This document shows, piece after piece, positions 18,411-27,229 of a stretch of 64,000 bases of DNA. The notes beneath the pieces are model-generated. The model was not told the origin of the DNA and made no database searches. It saw only the letters and a list, made by a program, of their open reading frames with translations. The stretch's first letter is position 1. Every line of letters starts with the position of its first letter. The stretch is from Ectopseudomonas mendocina (GTDB taxonomy: Bacteria; Pseudomonadota; Gammaproteobacteria; Pseudomonadales; Pseudomonadaceae): the NCBI RefSeq assembly GCF_007049795.1, contig NZ_SCFY01000024.1:1-64000 (forward strand). The letters are read 5' to 3'. The translations under genes and the position numbers were made by a program.

Positions 18411-18435
18411 AAAAAAGCCCGCCGAAAAGGCGGGC
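18411..18435 (-). terminator. Rho-independent terminator of rpmB-rpmG
   Basis: GCCCGCC (18417-18423) pairs with GGCGGGC (18429-18435) around GAAAA. On the minus strand the stem is followed by six T residues (complement of AAAAAA at 18411-18416). It lies 24 bp downstream of the rpmG stop. Confidence 0.88.
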
Positions 18436-18458
18436 TTCTTCGTCAGGCAGCCGATCAA

Positions 18459-18614
18459 TTACTTGATCTTGGCTTCCTTGTACATCACGTGCTTGCGTAC
18501 GACCGGATCGAATTTCTTGATTTCGATCTTGTCGGGGGTGGTGCGCTTGTTCTTGTCGGTGGTGTAGAAGTGGCCGGTACCGGCGCTGGACACCAAACGG
18601 ATCAGTTCACGCAT
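18459..18614 (-). CDS. rpmG: 50S ribosomal protein L33
   Basis: A 51-residue basic protein (MRELIRLVSSAGTGHFYTT at the start, VMYKEAKIK at the end) of the large ribosomal subunit. It is the cysteine-free form, with no zinc-binding CxxC pairs. It follows rpmB by 10 bp and is read from the same promoter. AGGAGA precedes the ATG. Its length and order match other Pseudomonas. Confidence 0.96.
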   Translation of the reverse strand: MRELIRLVSSAGTGHFYTTDKNKRTTPDKIEIKKFDPVVRKHVMYKEAKIK

Positions 18615-18624
18615 GACTCTCTCC

Positions 18625-18861
18625 TTAAACCTTTTCGCCGCGAGCGCGCAGCTCGGACAGCACTACATCGATGCCACGCTTGTCGATAACACGCATGCCT
18701 TTGGCAGATACGCGCAGACGCACGAAGCGCTTCTCGGACTCGACCCAGAAGCGATGGTGCTGCAGGTTCGGCAGGAAACGACGACGGGTTTTGTTGTTTG
18801 CGTGGGAAATGTTGTTCCCGGTTACCGGACCCTTACCGGTAACTTGACAGACTCTCGACAT
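18625..18861 (-). CDS. rpmB: 50S ribosomal protein L28
   Basis: A 78-residue basic large-subunit protein. It starts with MSRVCQVTGKGPVTGNNISH and has the typical HANNKTRRRFLPNL segment. Only one N-terminal cysteine is present, so it is the non-zinc form. First gene of the rpmB-rpmG operon. Confidence 0.97.
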   Translation of the reverse strand: MSRVCQVTGKGPVTGNNISHANNKTRRRFLPNLQHHRFWVESEKRFVRLRVSAKGMRVIDKRGIDVVLSELRARGEKV

Positions 18862-19008
18862 GCCTCAGCCCTCTAAAACCACATGCCCAACCCGGCATGG
18901 GTTGGCCGCTTAAACTCAATGTCATTGGCGCTCGGCGCCGCGTTTCTCGAGGGTCTTACCGGGCGCACTGGATAGCGCAAGAACCGGGCCCCTAGAAAAG
19001 AGCGCTGC

Positions 19009-19037
19009 TTTATACCAGAAAGCCCTGGGAGCAACAA
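19009..19037 (-). promoter_or_regulatory. Sigma-70 promoter for rpmB-rpmG
   Basis: On the minus strand TTGTTG (19032-19037) and TATAAA (19009-19014) are separated by exactly 17 bp. Transcription would start near 19002, leaving a leader of about 140 nt before rpmB. The rest of the 18862-19206 gap shows only GC-rich inverted sequence near 19060-19105. Confidence 0.65.
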
Positions 19038-19206
19038 GGAAAACTGCAGGATAAAACACAACCCCGGGTCAGCAGACCCGCCGGGGGCCGGCCCGTTGGG
19101 GCCTGATCAAGATTTGACCGCTCGTCGCCTCGATCAGGTATTCAGCGCCCGGCAAATCGACTAGGGTTGCAAGCTTGCCGTCAACGCCAGGAATGAGGAC
19201 CTCACC

Positions 19207-20784
19207 ATGCGCCTGTTGCTCGCTGCTCTACTGTGCACCCCGATCCTGACCCAGGCTGCCACCCTCAGCGTATGCACCGAAGCCAGCCCAGAGGGTTTCG
19301 ACGTGGTGCAGTACAACTCGCTGACCACTACCAATGCCTCGGCAGACATGCTGATGAACCGCCTGGTCGAATTCGACGCCGAACAAGGCAAGCTGCTGCC
19401 GAGCCTGGCGCGCAGCTGGTCGATCTCCGCCGACGGCCTGGTCTACGACTTCACGCTGCGCGACGACGTGCAATTTCACCACAGAGCCGACTTCACGCCC
19501 AGCCGCCACCTCGATTCTCAGGACGTGCTGTTCAGCTTCCAGCGCATGCTCGACGAGCAGCACCCCTGGCATGCGGTGGCCGCCAGCGGTTACCCACACG
19601 CCCAGTCGATGCAGTGGCCCAGCCTGATCGCCAAGGTCGAGGCGCCGGATGCCCATAGCGTGCGCATTACCCTGAATCGCCGCGACGCCACCTTCCTCGC
19701 CACCCTGAGCATGGGCTTCGCCTCGATCTATTCCGCCGAATACGCCGACAAGCTGATGGCCGCCGGCACCCCGCAGAAGCTCAATAGCGCGCCGGTGGGC
19801 AGCGGTCCGTTCGTCTTCGAGCGTTTCCAGAAGGATGCCGTGGTGCGCTACCGCGCCAACCCGGACTACTTCGCTGGCAAGCCGGGCGTGGATCGGGTGA
19901 TCTTCGCCATCACCCCGGATAGCAACGTGCGCCTGCAGAAGCTGCGCCGCGGCGAATGCCAGATCGCCCTGTCACCGAAACCGCAGGACGTGCAGGCCAT
20001 CGCTGGCGACACCAAGCTGAAAAGCGCACAGACCGCCGCCTTCATGACCGCCTTCGTCGGCATAAACAGCCAGCATGCGCCGCTGGACAAGCCGCAGGTG
20101 CGCCAGGCGATCAACCTGGCGTTCGACAAGGCCAGCTACGTCAAGGCCGTGTTCGAAGGCAGCGCCGAGCCCGCCAACGGCCCCTACCCACCGAACACCT
20201 GGAGCTACGCCAGCGAACTGCCCGGCTACGCGCACGAGCCGGCAAAAGCACGCGCCTTGCTGGCCGAGGCAGGCCTGGCTGACGGTTTCAAGACCACCAT
20301 CTGGACGCGCCCCAGCGGCAGCCTGCTCAACCCCAACCCGAGCCTCGGCGCGCAACTGCTGCAGGCAGACCTGGCCAAGGTCGGCATTGACGCTGAAATC
20401 CGCGTGATAGAGTGGGGCGAACTGATCCGCCGCGCCAAGGCCGGCGAACACGACCTGCTATTCATGGGCTGGGCGGGCGACAACGGCGACCCGGACAACT
20501 TCCTCACTCCGCAGTTTTCCTGCGCTTCGGTCGAGTCAGGCCTGAACTTCGCCCGTTTTTGCGATGAGGCGCTGGACAAGCTGATTGCTGATGGCAAAAC
20601 CAGCAGCGATCAGAGCGAGCGCAGCCGCCTCTATCGCCAGGCGCAGCAGATCATTCAGGAGCAGGCGCTGTGGCTACCGCTGGCCCACCCCACCGCCTTC
20701 GCCCTGCTCAGCGAGAAGGTGCAGGGTTACAAGGTCAGCCCGTTCGGCCGACAGGATTTCGCCTCGGTGCAGATCGCACCATAA
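19207..20784 (+). CDS. Periplasmic peptide-binding protein of an ABC transporter (DppA-like)
   Basis: A 525-residue family-5 solute-binding protein. A short signal peptide (cleavage near TQAAT) precedes LSVCTEASPEGFDVVQYN, a DppA-like start. The body has SADGLVYDFTLRDDVQFH, PVGSGPFVFERFQKDAVVRY and the C-terminal WLPLAHP. Such proteins deliver di- or oligopeptides, or sometimes heme or nickel, to a permease. No permease or ATPase genes are adjacent, so this is an orphan binding protein sharing a transporter elsewhere. In PAO1 a homologue lies in the same place between rpmB and radC. Confidence 0.87.
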   Translation: MRLLLAALLCTPILTQAATLSVCTEASPEGFDVVQYNSLTTTNASADMLMNRLVEFDAEQGKLLPSLARSWSISADGLVYDFTLRDDVQFHHRADFTPSRHLDSQDVLFSFQRMLDEQHPWHAVAASGYPHAQSMQWPSLIAKVEAPDAHSVRITLNRRDATFLATLSMGFASIYSAEYADKLMAAGTPQKLNSAPVGSGPFVFERFQKDAVVRYRANPDYFAGKPGVDRVIFAITPDSNVRLQKLRRGECQIALSPKPQDVQAIAGDTKLKSAQTAAFMTAFVGINSQHAPLDKPQVRQAINLAFDKASYVKAVFEGSAEPANGPYPPNTWSYASELPGYAHEPAKARALLAEAGLADGFKTTIWTRPSGSLLNPNPSLGAQLLQADLAKVGIDAEIRVIEWGELIRRAKAGEHDLLFMGWAGDNGDPDNFLTPQFSCASVESGLNFARFCDEALDKLIADGKTSSDQSERSRLYRQAQQIIQEQALWLPLAHPTAFALLSEKVQGYKVSPFGRQDFASVQIAP

Positions 20785-20796
20785 GGCGCCATCGTG

Positions 20797-20818
20797 GTGG
20801 GCTGAAGCCCACCCTACA
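20797..20818. repeat. Palindrome between the peptide-binding gene and radC
   Basis: GGTGGGCTGAAGCCCACC is a near-perfect inverted repeat followed by CTAC. It is the same family as 99-181. It sits between convergent genes and may terminate both. Confidence 0.6.
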
Positions 20819-20828
20819 CCCGAACCAG

Positions 20829-21077
20829 CTACATCCAGCCCAGCTCGGCCATCGACAGCGGTTCACCATCGCCAACGATGAAGTGGTCGAGCACGCGCAC
20901 CTCGACCAGCGCCAGAGCATCCTTGAGCCGCTGGGTCAGTACGCGGTCGGCCTGACTGGGCTCGGAAACCCCCGATGGGTGGTTATGGGTGAGGATAACG
21001 GCGGCGGCATTGTTGGCCAGCGCCCGCTTGACCACCTGCCTGGGATATACGCTGGCGCTGTCGATGCTGCCGCGAAA
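20829..21077 (-). pseudogene. radC: 3' part of radC, cut by the integrated element
   Basis: Encodes the C-terminal half of RadC from FRGSIDSASVYPRQ to the natural end AELGWM. It has the full JAB1/MPN metal motif (LTHNHPSGVSEPSQAD). Reading into the element, a GTG at 21107 could start a 92-residue product with ten foreign residues, but no good ribosome site is seen. The matching 5' part is at 31336-31763. Joining the two at the shared AA restores the frame across FEVLFRGSID. RadC is usually dispensable. Confidence 0.9.
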
Positions 21078-21102
21078 CAACGGAGGGGTATTTTCTAATA
21101 AA
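21076..21102. other. attL: left junction of the element with an attP half-site
   Basis: The shared core AACAAC (21076-21081) is followed by nine element bases and the arm TTTTCTAATAAA (21091-21102). The integrase gene starts 32 bp further in. Symmetry with the right end places the crossover at AA (21076-21077). Confidence 0.7.
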
Positions 21103-21133
21103 CTCACATCAAGAGCTTATTGGAGCCGCAGCA

Positions 21134-22810
21134 ATGCCCAAAGCATACGCCTACGTTAGATGGTCAACCGCCGAGCAAGGGGAGGAAGGCCGGGACAGTC
21201 ACGACCGCCAGACCACCCCGCTCGAAGCGTTCACCAAGGCCACAGGTATCCCCGTAGTCGAAACCATCATCGACAAGGGGGTTAGTGCCTTCAAAGGTGC
21301 CAACGCCCGTATAGGCCAGTTAAAAGGCTTGTTGGACAGGATCGAGAGCGGAGAGATCGAGCGTGGTGATTACATCATCGTTGAATCAATCGACCGCCTC
21401 ACCCGGCAGAAGCTCAACGACTCGGTAGACCTTATCCAGTCGATCCTAAAAAAAGGCGTCCGCCTGCACACCGTAATCGACCAGAAAACCTACTCCCACG
21501 ATGATCCAAGCCGCGACCTCGAAACCCTGCTAATGGTCGGCGTCATCGCCAAACGAGCACACGAAGAGAGCGACACCAAGAGCAAACGCCTCAAATCGTC
21601 GTGGCTCAAAAAGCGAGATGCAGCCGAAACCACCATCATCCGCAAACAGTGCCCCTATGGCCTTCGCTACGATGAAGAAGCCCAAGCCTTCGCCATCGTG
21701 GAAGACGAAGCCCAAGAGATCCGAGACATTTTTGAAAATCTCAAATACATGGGAATTTTGGAGAGCATCAAGCGGGTCAATCAATACTCAAAACGCCGAT
21801 GGACGCGGAAGCACATCGACGAATTGATCAAGAATAAAAGCCCCATTGGCGTTCTATCCCTTCGCCGTAGAAACGACGAAGACGGCACCAAAATTTTCGA
21901 CCGATACGTCCCCGGCTACTACCCCAAGATCATTGATGAAACCGAGTTCGACGCCGCCGTGTCGGCAGTCAAAGGCCGATTCAACGAGAGGAAAAGCGGC
22001 AGGCGTTCACCCAACAACTACAACATCTTTAGGCACTGCATTCAGTGCCACGAGCATAAGGCCGGGATGCTCTTCAATCTCCAAGGGTTAGGGGTAGAAA
22101 AGAAGCGTTACGCTTACCTTGTTTGCTCAAACAGAGCCGAACGAGTATGTGAATGCGACAACCGAATCAGGTTTGATCTTGTATTCGGGACGTTCCTCGC
22201 ATTCGTCAAACAACTATCCGAAAACCGCTACATTGACGAACGGACAGACAAGAAGCGAAAAGACTTCACTTGGTTCAGCCAAGACAATTACAAACAGATG
22301 GACGCCGTAAATGACGCATTTAGCCGCTTCTTTTCCGTTCGTGATACTTCCGCACCAAAAGAAGAAATCAGGGCCAAGAAAGCCCAATTAACGAGCGAAA
22401 AAACAGCATTGGAGATGCTAGACGCTTCCCTTGCTCAGTTCGACGGTTTGATCCCCAAGACTTTCATCAAGCGAATAGCCGACACAGAGGCACGCATTAC
22501 CGCCCTAGAAGTCGAGATCCAAAACCTTGAAGGATCATTGGCTATCGAAGCGGAAACGCTCGAAGTAACCACCTACCAAGATATCCTAGACCTATACGCA
22601 ACAGAACAAGGCCGGTTAAAACTCAATACCTTTTTCATCAGTCGAGGCATAACCTTTGAAGTCAACTCAGACAAAGAATCGAATATGGTTGGCCTTCAAA
22701 TAAAAATCAAAGGCGATGAAAAATTCAACCTATCTGCCTACCAATTTTTCACCACAAAAGACCCACTAACACCATTCGGCATTCCAGACCTCTCCCACAT
22801 CATAAAATAA
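21134..22810 (+). CDS. Large serine recombinase (integrase)
   Basis: A 558-residue site-specific recombinase. The N-terminal resolvase domain (about 3-150) has the nucleophile Ser11 in YAYVRWSTAEQ and the motif SIDRLTRQK. It is followed by the recombinase domain (about 170-280), a zinc-ribbon region with HCIQCH and CECD cysteines (about 300-340) and a coiled coil (about 390-480). This architecture is that of phage-type integrases that join attP to attB through a two-base crossover. It lies directly inside the left end, reads into the element, and is the obvious agent of insertion into radC. I see no recombination directionality factor by similarity. Confidence 0.9.
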   Translation: MPKAYAYVRWSTAEQGEEGRDSHDRQTTPLEAFTKATGIPVVETIIDKGVSAFKGANARIGQLKGLLDRIESGEIERGDYIIVESIDRLTRQKLNDSVDLIQSILKKGVRLHTVIDQKTYSHDDPSRDLETLLMVGVIAKRAHEESDTKSKRLKSSWLKKRDAAETTIIRKQCPYGLRYDEEAQAFAIVEDEAQEIRDIFENLKYMGILESIKRVNQYSKRRWTRKHIDELIKNKSPIGVLSLRRRNDEDGTKIFDRYVPGYYPKIIDETEFDAAVSAVKGRFNERKSGRRSPNNYNIFRHCIQCHEHKAGMLFNLQGLGVEKKRYAYLVCSNRAERVCECDNRIRFDLVFGTFLAFVKQLSENRYIDERTDKKRKDFTWFSQDNYKQMDAVNDAFSRFFSVRDTSAPKEEIRAKKAQLTSEKTALEMLDASLAQFDGLIPKTFIKRIADTEARITALEVEIQNLEGSLAIEAETLEVTTYQDILDLYATEQGRLKLNTFFISRGITFEVNSDKESNMVGLQIKIKGDEKFNLSAYQFFTTKDPLTPFGIPDLSHIIK

Positions 22811-23208
22811 GAATTTCCAGAGCGGTTACACATTAAAAATCAGCCCATCGCGTGCATTGCTACGCTCGCACGCACGCGGTAATTGCTATCAATATATATT
22901 GATCTCAACATTATAGAAATCGCTATTATTGTAGCCATCTACGCACGCGAACGCCCACATGCGAGAGCAACCAAAAGTCATCAAATTGAACTTTGAGATC
23001 TATATGGTATATTGAATCGAAAGAGAGATATATCAACCCGCATATCTATCCCACCACACTTTCCTGACGGAAAGACGCACTTCGTGCTTGCGGTAGGATA
23101 GCGGGCCAAAAGGGTTCCCCCTTTGGATTCCCCAAAATCCAGAGCCAAAAACACAAAGCCAAATCGCTGAAATGTTAGGGGTTAAATTAACCAACTGATG
23201 AGGATTAA
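22811..23208. other. 398-bp leader of the relaxase with inverted repeats, candidate oriT
   Basis: No convincing gene. It contains a perfect 14-bp palindrome TCAATATATATTGA (22889-22902), a GCAC-TTC-GTGC hairpin (23077-23087), a CCAAAAGGG/CCCTTTGG inverted repeat (23106-23114 with 23119-23126) and GGAT/ATCC pairing just after it. Clustered inverted repeats immediately upstream of a relaxase gene are the usual place for an origin of transfer. The nick site cannot be named from sequence alone. A 66-codon minus-strand frame here looks accidental. Confidence 0.4.
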
Positions 23209-24903
23209 ATGAATGTAAAAAAAACCACCACAATGATATTCAAGACCAAGAATTATTCCAACGCCAAGCACCCTGCTGGCAATGGTAGAAAGCTGGGCCA
23301 TTACCAGCTTCGCAAGACACTAAAACACTCCCTCCGCATTCCCAGCAAAGAGATCAAAACCACTGAATGGATAGAGGCGGACTCACACCGCAATCTACTC
23401 TGGATCAATGGTCAGCTTCGCCGTATGGATGACGTGCCACTGGCAGAACGTCAGCAACTGGTTGAGCAGATAATGGCGACCGCCAGCGAGGACGTGTTAG
23501 GAGCGGAAGAACTCGCAGCCGCCCGTAACTCTAGAACCAAGTATAAAGACAAGCTAAAACGAGCAATAAAGAGCGAAGAAGACCCCCAAGCCAAGACGGG
23601 GCTAGAAGCCGCCTACAACGTCCAGGGCGTGGCAGATATACAAAATCTTATCGCCCCCCTTGAATCATCAGGAATGAAGCGTAAGGCCCAGAAAATCACG
23701 ATGGTTAGGCAGTTCCTCGAACTGCACAACCAGATTGAGCAGGCCAATAAACCGAAGGTTCAGCAGAACAGAGCCGTTATCCAAGAATCCTTCTTTAAAT
23801 TCCCATCAAGGAATGAGGTGGAGAACATTACACCAGAAGAATTTATTGGGCATATTCAAGAATTTTACTCTAAATGCTTCCCAGACAACCCAATTCTGGC
23901 TATCGCATTCCACGGTGACGAAAGCACCAAGGGAAATCACTATGACGACCACCCTCACATCATAACTTCAATGAAAAACAGGAAGACCGGGGAATATGAC
24001 TTAATTCAGAAGCAACTCAAACTAGTAAATTCTTGGATAAAAAAGAACTACCCAAATAAAAAACCACTTCCTTTAAAAATGAACCATGAACAATCAAAGC
24101 TCTTCGGCGGTTACTTCCAAGAAATTTTCTATGCCTACACCAACGCCAAACTACTCAAAAACAAACCCATAGAGGCCAAGATAAAAGATAAGACACAGGA
24201 AAATACTGAATGGAACCGAGAGCTTGATCTTGAAGCATCCAAGCCGAAAAGCGAAAGAACCTATTCGCTCTACAGAAAAATGCTGGAAGAAAATAGCAAG
24301 CTGAAATACGAGGTTGAAAACCTGACTTATGAAAAAGAGAAACTAGCAATCGAAAAAGAGACACTGGCACTTGAGAAAGAAAAAATAGTGAATGGAATCC
24401 GCCAAGCAGCACAAAAAGAACAGGCCGTAATGATCTCCTTAAACAAAACCAAGGAGAACTATTTCAACCTGAGAGATGATCTAATTGCAGAACAGCAAAG
24501 ACAAAGAATCTTAAAAAAAGCCATAGAGCAGGATGAAGAAAAAAGCGGCAGGCTTTACAGTGAAATTCAGCATATGACTAGGCAAGTCGAAGATCTGGAC
24601 AAGCATATGAAGCAAGCAAACAGCAGGCTTCAGGAAATGCAAAACACCATTATGCGTGAATTTACCTCTTTAGTTGAGAACCTTACAGGATTCATCCAAG
24701 CAGCATTCGATAGGATAGGCCAAAATAAAGCCAAATACAGCCGAGGCGTAGCAGAGAACTACGAAAGGATTTACGACAGTGATTTGACTTCAGATATGTC
24801 AATCACAGCGGAAGCCTTAAAAATGATTGACGACGTGGAAGACAAAACGGACTCAACCGGATACATCACAAATAAGATTAAAAGAAAACTACTCAGACCG
24901 TAA
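23209..24903 (+). CDS. Divergent MobV-like relaxase with long coiled coil
   Basis: A 564-residue protein. Around residues 231-253 it has AIAFHGDEST, then HYDDHPHII. This matches the HxDExT...HxH metal-binding motif of MobV (Pre/Mob) relaxases, with a 3-5 residue insertion between DEST and the second His pair. The N terminus (SNAKHPAGNGRKLGHYQLRK) and long C-terminal coiled coil (about 330-480) also fit Mob proteins. It would nick oriT and pilot the DNA strand during mobilization. AGGATT precedes the ATG at useful spacing. The motif is unusual enough that a family search is needed. Confidence 0.6.
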   Translation: MNVKKTTTMIFKTKNYSNAKHPAGNGRKLGHYQLRKTLKHSLRIPSKEIKTTEWIEADSHRNLLWINGQLRRMDDVPLAERQQLVEQIMATASEDVLGAEELAAARNSRTKYKDKLKRAIKSEEDPQAKTGLEAAYNVQGVADIQNLIAPLESSGMKRKAQKITMVRQFLELHNQIEQANKPKVQQNRAVIQESFFKFPSRNEVENITPEEFIGHIQEFYSKCFPDNPILAIAFHGDESTKGNHYDDHPHIITSMKNRKTGEYDLIQKQLKLVNSWIKKNYPNKKPLPLKMNHEQSKLFGGYFQEIFYAYTNAKLLKNKPIEAKIKDKTQENTEWNRELDLEASKPKSERTYSLYRKMLEENSKLKYEVENLTYEKEKLAIEKETLALEKEKIVNGIRQAAQKEQAVMISLNKTKENYFNLRDDLIAEQQRQRILKKAIEQDEEKSGRLYSEIQHMTRQVEDLDKHMKQANSRLQEMQNTIMREFTSLVENLTGFIQAAFDRIGQNKAKYSRGVAENYERIYDSDLTSDMSITAEALKMIDDVEDKTDSTGYITNKIKRKLLRP

Positions 24904-24908
24904 AAATA

Positions 24909-24934
24909 ACCCGCAATTAAGCGGGTATTTTATC
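24909..24934 (+). terminator. Terminator after the relaxase gene
   Basis: ACCCGC (24909-24914), loop AATTAA, GCGGGT (24921-24926), then ATTTTAT. The core CCCGCAATTAAGCGGG is almost the same as that of the terminator at 27835-27857, so the two look like copies of one part. Confidence 0.75.
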
Positions 24935-25523
24935 CAAAATTCATCATCTTCAACGCCTGACTATCCTCTGGCGTTACATCTGCCATCCGAGCCGCCCCAA
25001 TAGGATCTAAGATTAGCTTTTGCCTGAAATACTCCAAAAAGCAATCAACGCCGGAAATTTCTATGTCTCCCCACTCAAACGTTGTATACCAATAAAACTC
25101 ACACCGCCCCATATCAAAAATTAGTTTATTATTACACGTTATGTAATTAGCATTGCAGACATAGAACACATAGGCAATTAAATCTGGCGAATTAAATCCC
25201 ACCAAATTTTTTAGAACTGGGAGTCTGGGTATATTGTCCAGCCTTAAATCAGAAGAAAACTCCAGAACATTTCTTATTTCAGCATCAGCCCTATTGAGTT
25301 CATCAACCCACCAGCCGGGACTAACTCCGGGTAACTTGCTGTAATTTTCAAATTCGACAATTCTAGGTGAGGCCACAACATACTTATCGCCATCAAGCCT
25401 CTTGAATAACCATTCAACCTCATCAATTGTAATGAGATAGTCATCACCTTGCTCTATGTAAGCATAGACATCAGAATCATCAAAACGCTCTACATACCTC
25501 ATAATTGAATCTATAAGATCCAT
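24930..25523 (-). CDS. Hypothetical protein of the element
   Basis: A 197-residue acidic soluble protein with no signal peptide or membrane helix. It is rich in aromatic residues (ISGVDCFLEYF, CEFYWYTTFEWG). The start is well supported: MDLIDSIMRY at 25523 with GGAGGG five bases upstream; the frame itself runs on to 25550. It faces the relaxase and lies downstream of the methyltransferase on the same strand, separated by a terminator and a 249-bp gap. I do not recognise a family. Immunity or accessory functions are possible but unsupported. Confidence 0.7.
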   Translation of the reverse strand: MDLIDSIMRYVERFDDSDVYAYIEQGDDYLITIDEVEWLFKRLDGDKYVVASPRIVEFENYSKLPGVSPGWWVDELNRADAEIRNVLEFSSDLRLDNIPRLPVLKNLVGFNSPDLIAYVFYVCNANYITCNNKLIFDMGRCEFYWYTTFEWGDIEISGVDCFLEYFRQKLILDPIGAARMADVTPEDSQALKMMNFG

Positions 25524-25613
25524 AACACCCTCCATTATTCTTATAGCCACGCAAAACCCACACTAGGCGGGCTTGGTCTATGATTCATTCAGCATAGAGT
25601 CATATCAAAAAAT

Positions 25614-25640
25614 ACTGCCCTAAGCGATTAATCGGGCAGT
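25614..25640. repeat. Hairpin upstream of the hypothetical gene
   Basis: ACTGCCC (25614-25620) pairs with GGGCAGT (25634-25640) around a loop holding the palindrome CGATTAATCG. It lies about 90 bp upstream of the minus-strand gene starting at 25523 and may be a regulatory site or terminator. Confidence 0.45.
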
Positions 25641-25773
25641 AAAGGCCGGTAACAAAGGGGACTAAGCACCGACAATGTGGCGATATGAAAACCACACAAA
25701 TATCAAACCATGAAAAAGCAATAAGTCAATAGAACAAAGACACATGCAATCAACTAAATTTCAGGCACAAACA

Positions 25774-25800
25774 AAAAAGCCCCATTGCGGGGCTTTTCTT
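25774..25800 (-). terminator. Bidirectional terminator after the methyltransferase gene
   Basis: AAAAAAGCCCC, loop ATTG, CGGGGCTTTTC: a GC-rich stem flanked by A and T runs, so it can work in either direction. It overlaps the end of the minus-strand methyltransferase gene. Confidence 0.8.
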
Positions 25801-27062
25801 TATCCTTTCTTGGCGATTATCAAGGACTCTTCAACAGCCCTTGTCCTGTCCTTTTTTCGGCCCATAGTCATATGGTCGTGGTCAGTATTCTCAACCCAAA
25901 CCTTGTATGACTTACCTAGTTCCTGATGGGCGAGATCAATCAATTCCTCGATCTCAATCATTCCGGTATTGGAATAGCTCAGCAGTAGATCGCTACCAGA
26001 GTCCTTCACACCATCAAACAGAGCGGTAAAAGCCCCTTTTACCTGCGTCCTGATACAGAAAGGCGATTGATGGCGATCCTCACGGTAACGGCCCTTTACC
26101 AGCTTCCCGGCCTTCACTTGTAGATCTGGATAGTCATACCTGACCGCCGTTTCAATGGCGTGGTAGAAACGGCTGTAATGGACGAAAGCATAAGGCGGAT
26201 CAGCGTAGACCACCGAAGGTGGGATCGAAGCGAGACAATCCCGGTAGTCCTGTGCCCGTAGCTCGCTGCCACGGTCAAAGACGTTGAACCTATTCCATTC
26301 CAGCAGTTGGGCCATTTTCCGGTTGAAATACTTCTCAACGGAGGCTTGCCGATACTTACCAATATCCTTCATCGAGGCGGCATCTTTTGCGTCTCGATAC
26401 TGGGCATAGTGCCCCGTTCCTTGGCTTGTGTAGGCCATTGCGTGCATCAAGCAGGTTAGGCCCAGGTTGAAATCTGGCGTCTCAATATCGCCACGCTTCA
26501 ACAGGCGATCAAGCACCTGACGGATCGAATCGAACCAGACACATTGCTCAGCACTCCACCATGTCCCCGAATAGAACTTGGTGAACAGGTGATATTTCGA
26601 GGTAAAGGCTTGGTCAATCAACGAACGGTTAAGCCTTTCAATCAGGTTGAACTCAGCCAAGGTGCATTCCTTGGGGTAGTCCAAGCCAGCAGGCAGCTCA
26701 GCCATTTTCTGGCGAGCGATGGGCCTAGCCAGTTCGATCACGTCAAACCCGCCCAGCTTCTCGGCCCGGAACAGGTAGACAGACGCAATCGTGGCGGAAT
26801 AGGTCTGAATATCGTTGGAGATGACCCGCTCAACGTGCCCAAAGCCACCAGAGATGGCACAGGCACCAGCGAACAGGTCAACGATAGGTCTGTCAGGCTT
26901 GTGAACCTTTTCCAGACCTTCCCCGATGAAATCAAGGATCGCAGCCTTTGACCCCATGTATTTGATGACTTGGGGATAAGAGCGAGGAACATCGGCGGCT
27001 ACATAGGAACTACCAGCAAGGCCACTGCTATGACTGGTCAGGTCAAGGCTAAGGTCATTCAT
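25800..27062 (-). CDS. D12-class DNA adenine methyltransferase
   Basis: A 420-residue N6-adenine methyltransferase. The S-adenosylmethionine motif FAGACAISGGF lies at residues 64-74 after VIKYMGSKAAILDFI, and the catalytic DPPY (VYADPPYAF) is near residue 287. This order is that of the Dam/D12 family, many of which modify GATC. The divergent gene at 27230 is a BglII/BstYI-like endonuclease, so this is its protecting methyltransferase. The target is inferred to have a GATC centre. A minus-strand terminator-like hairpin lies only 25 bp upstream of the start. Confidence 0.88.
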   Translation of the reverse strand: MNDLSLDLTSHSSGLAGSSYVAADVPRSYPQVIKYMGSKAAILDFIGEGLEKVHKPDRPIVDLFAGACAISGGFGHVERVISNDIQTYSATIASVYLFRAEKLGGFDVIELARPIARQKMAELPAGLDYPKECTLAEFNLIERLNRSLIDQAFTSKYHLFTKFYSGTWWSAEQCVWFDSIRQVLDRLLKRGDIETPDFNLGLTCLMHAMAYTSQGTGHYAQYRDAKDAASMKDIGKYRQASVEKYFNRKMAQLLEWNRFNVFDRGSELRAQDYRDCLASIPPSVVYADPPYAFVHYSRFYHAIETAVRYDYPDLQVKAGKLVKGRYREDRHQSPFCIRTQVKGAFTALFDGVKDSGSDLLLSYSNTGMIEIEELIDLAHQELGKSYKVWVENTDHDHMTMGRKKDRTRAVEESLIIAKKG

Positions 27063-27086
27063 TGGTCAAAACCCATTCAATCCGCT

Positions 27087-27117
27087 CAAAAAATAACCAG
27101 AACCGCTAGGGTTCTGG
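27087..27117 (-). terminator. Terminator or attenuator in the methyltransferase leader
   Basis: CCAGAACC (27097-27104) pairs perfectly with GGTTCTGG (27110-27117) around GCTAG. On the minus strand it is followed by TTATTTTTT. It ends only 25 bp before the methyltransferase ATG, so any transcript started further upstream would meet it. It may attenuate methyltransferase expression or block antisense reading. A weaker CTACC/GGTAG hairpin follows near 27137-27151. Confidence 0.6.
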
Positions 27118-27229
27118 TGTGTTGGGCCGGCATTCTACCTCAGAGGGTAGCCCTACGGATCGAAAGATGCTATAGAAAGGTGATCGTTTTTATAACCTAA
27201 AGTGTTAAGAAATCAGGACAAACGATCCA

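Noticed and set aside
23033..23233. 66-codon minus-strand frame in the relaxase leader
   Set aside because: It overlaps the relaxase start and the inverted repeats; no ribosome site or family likeness.
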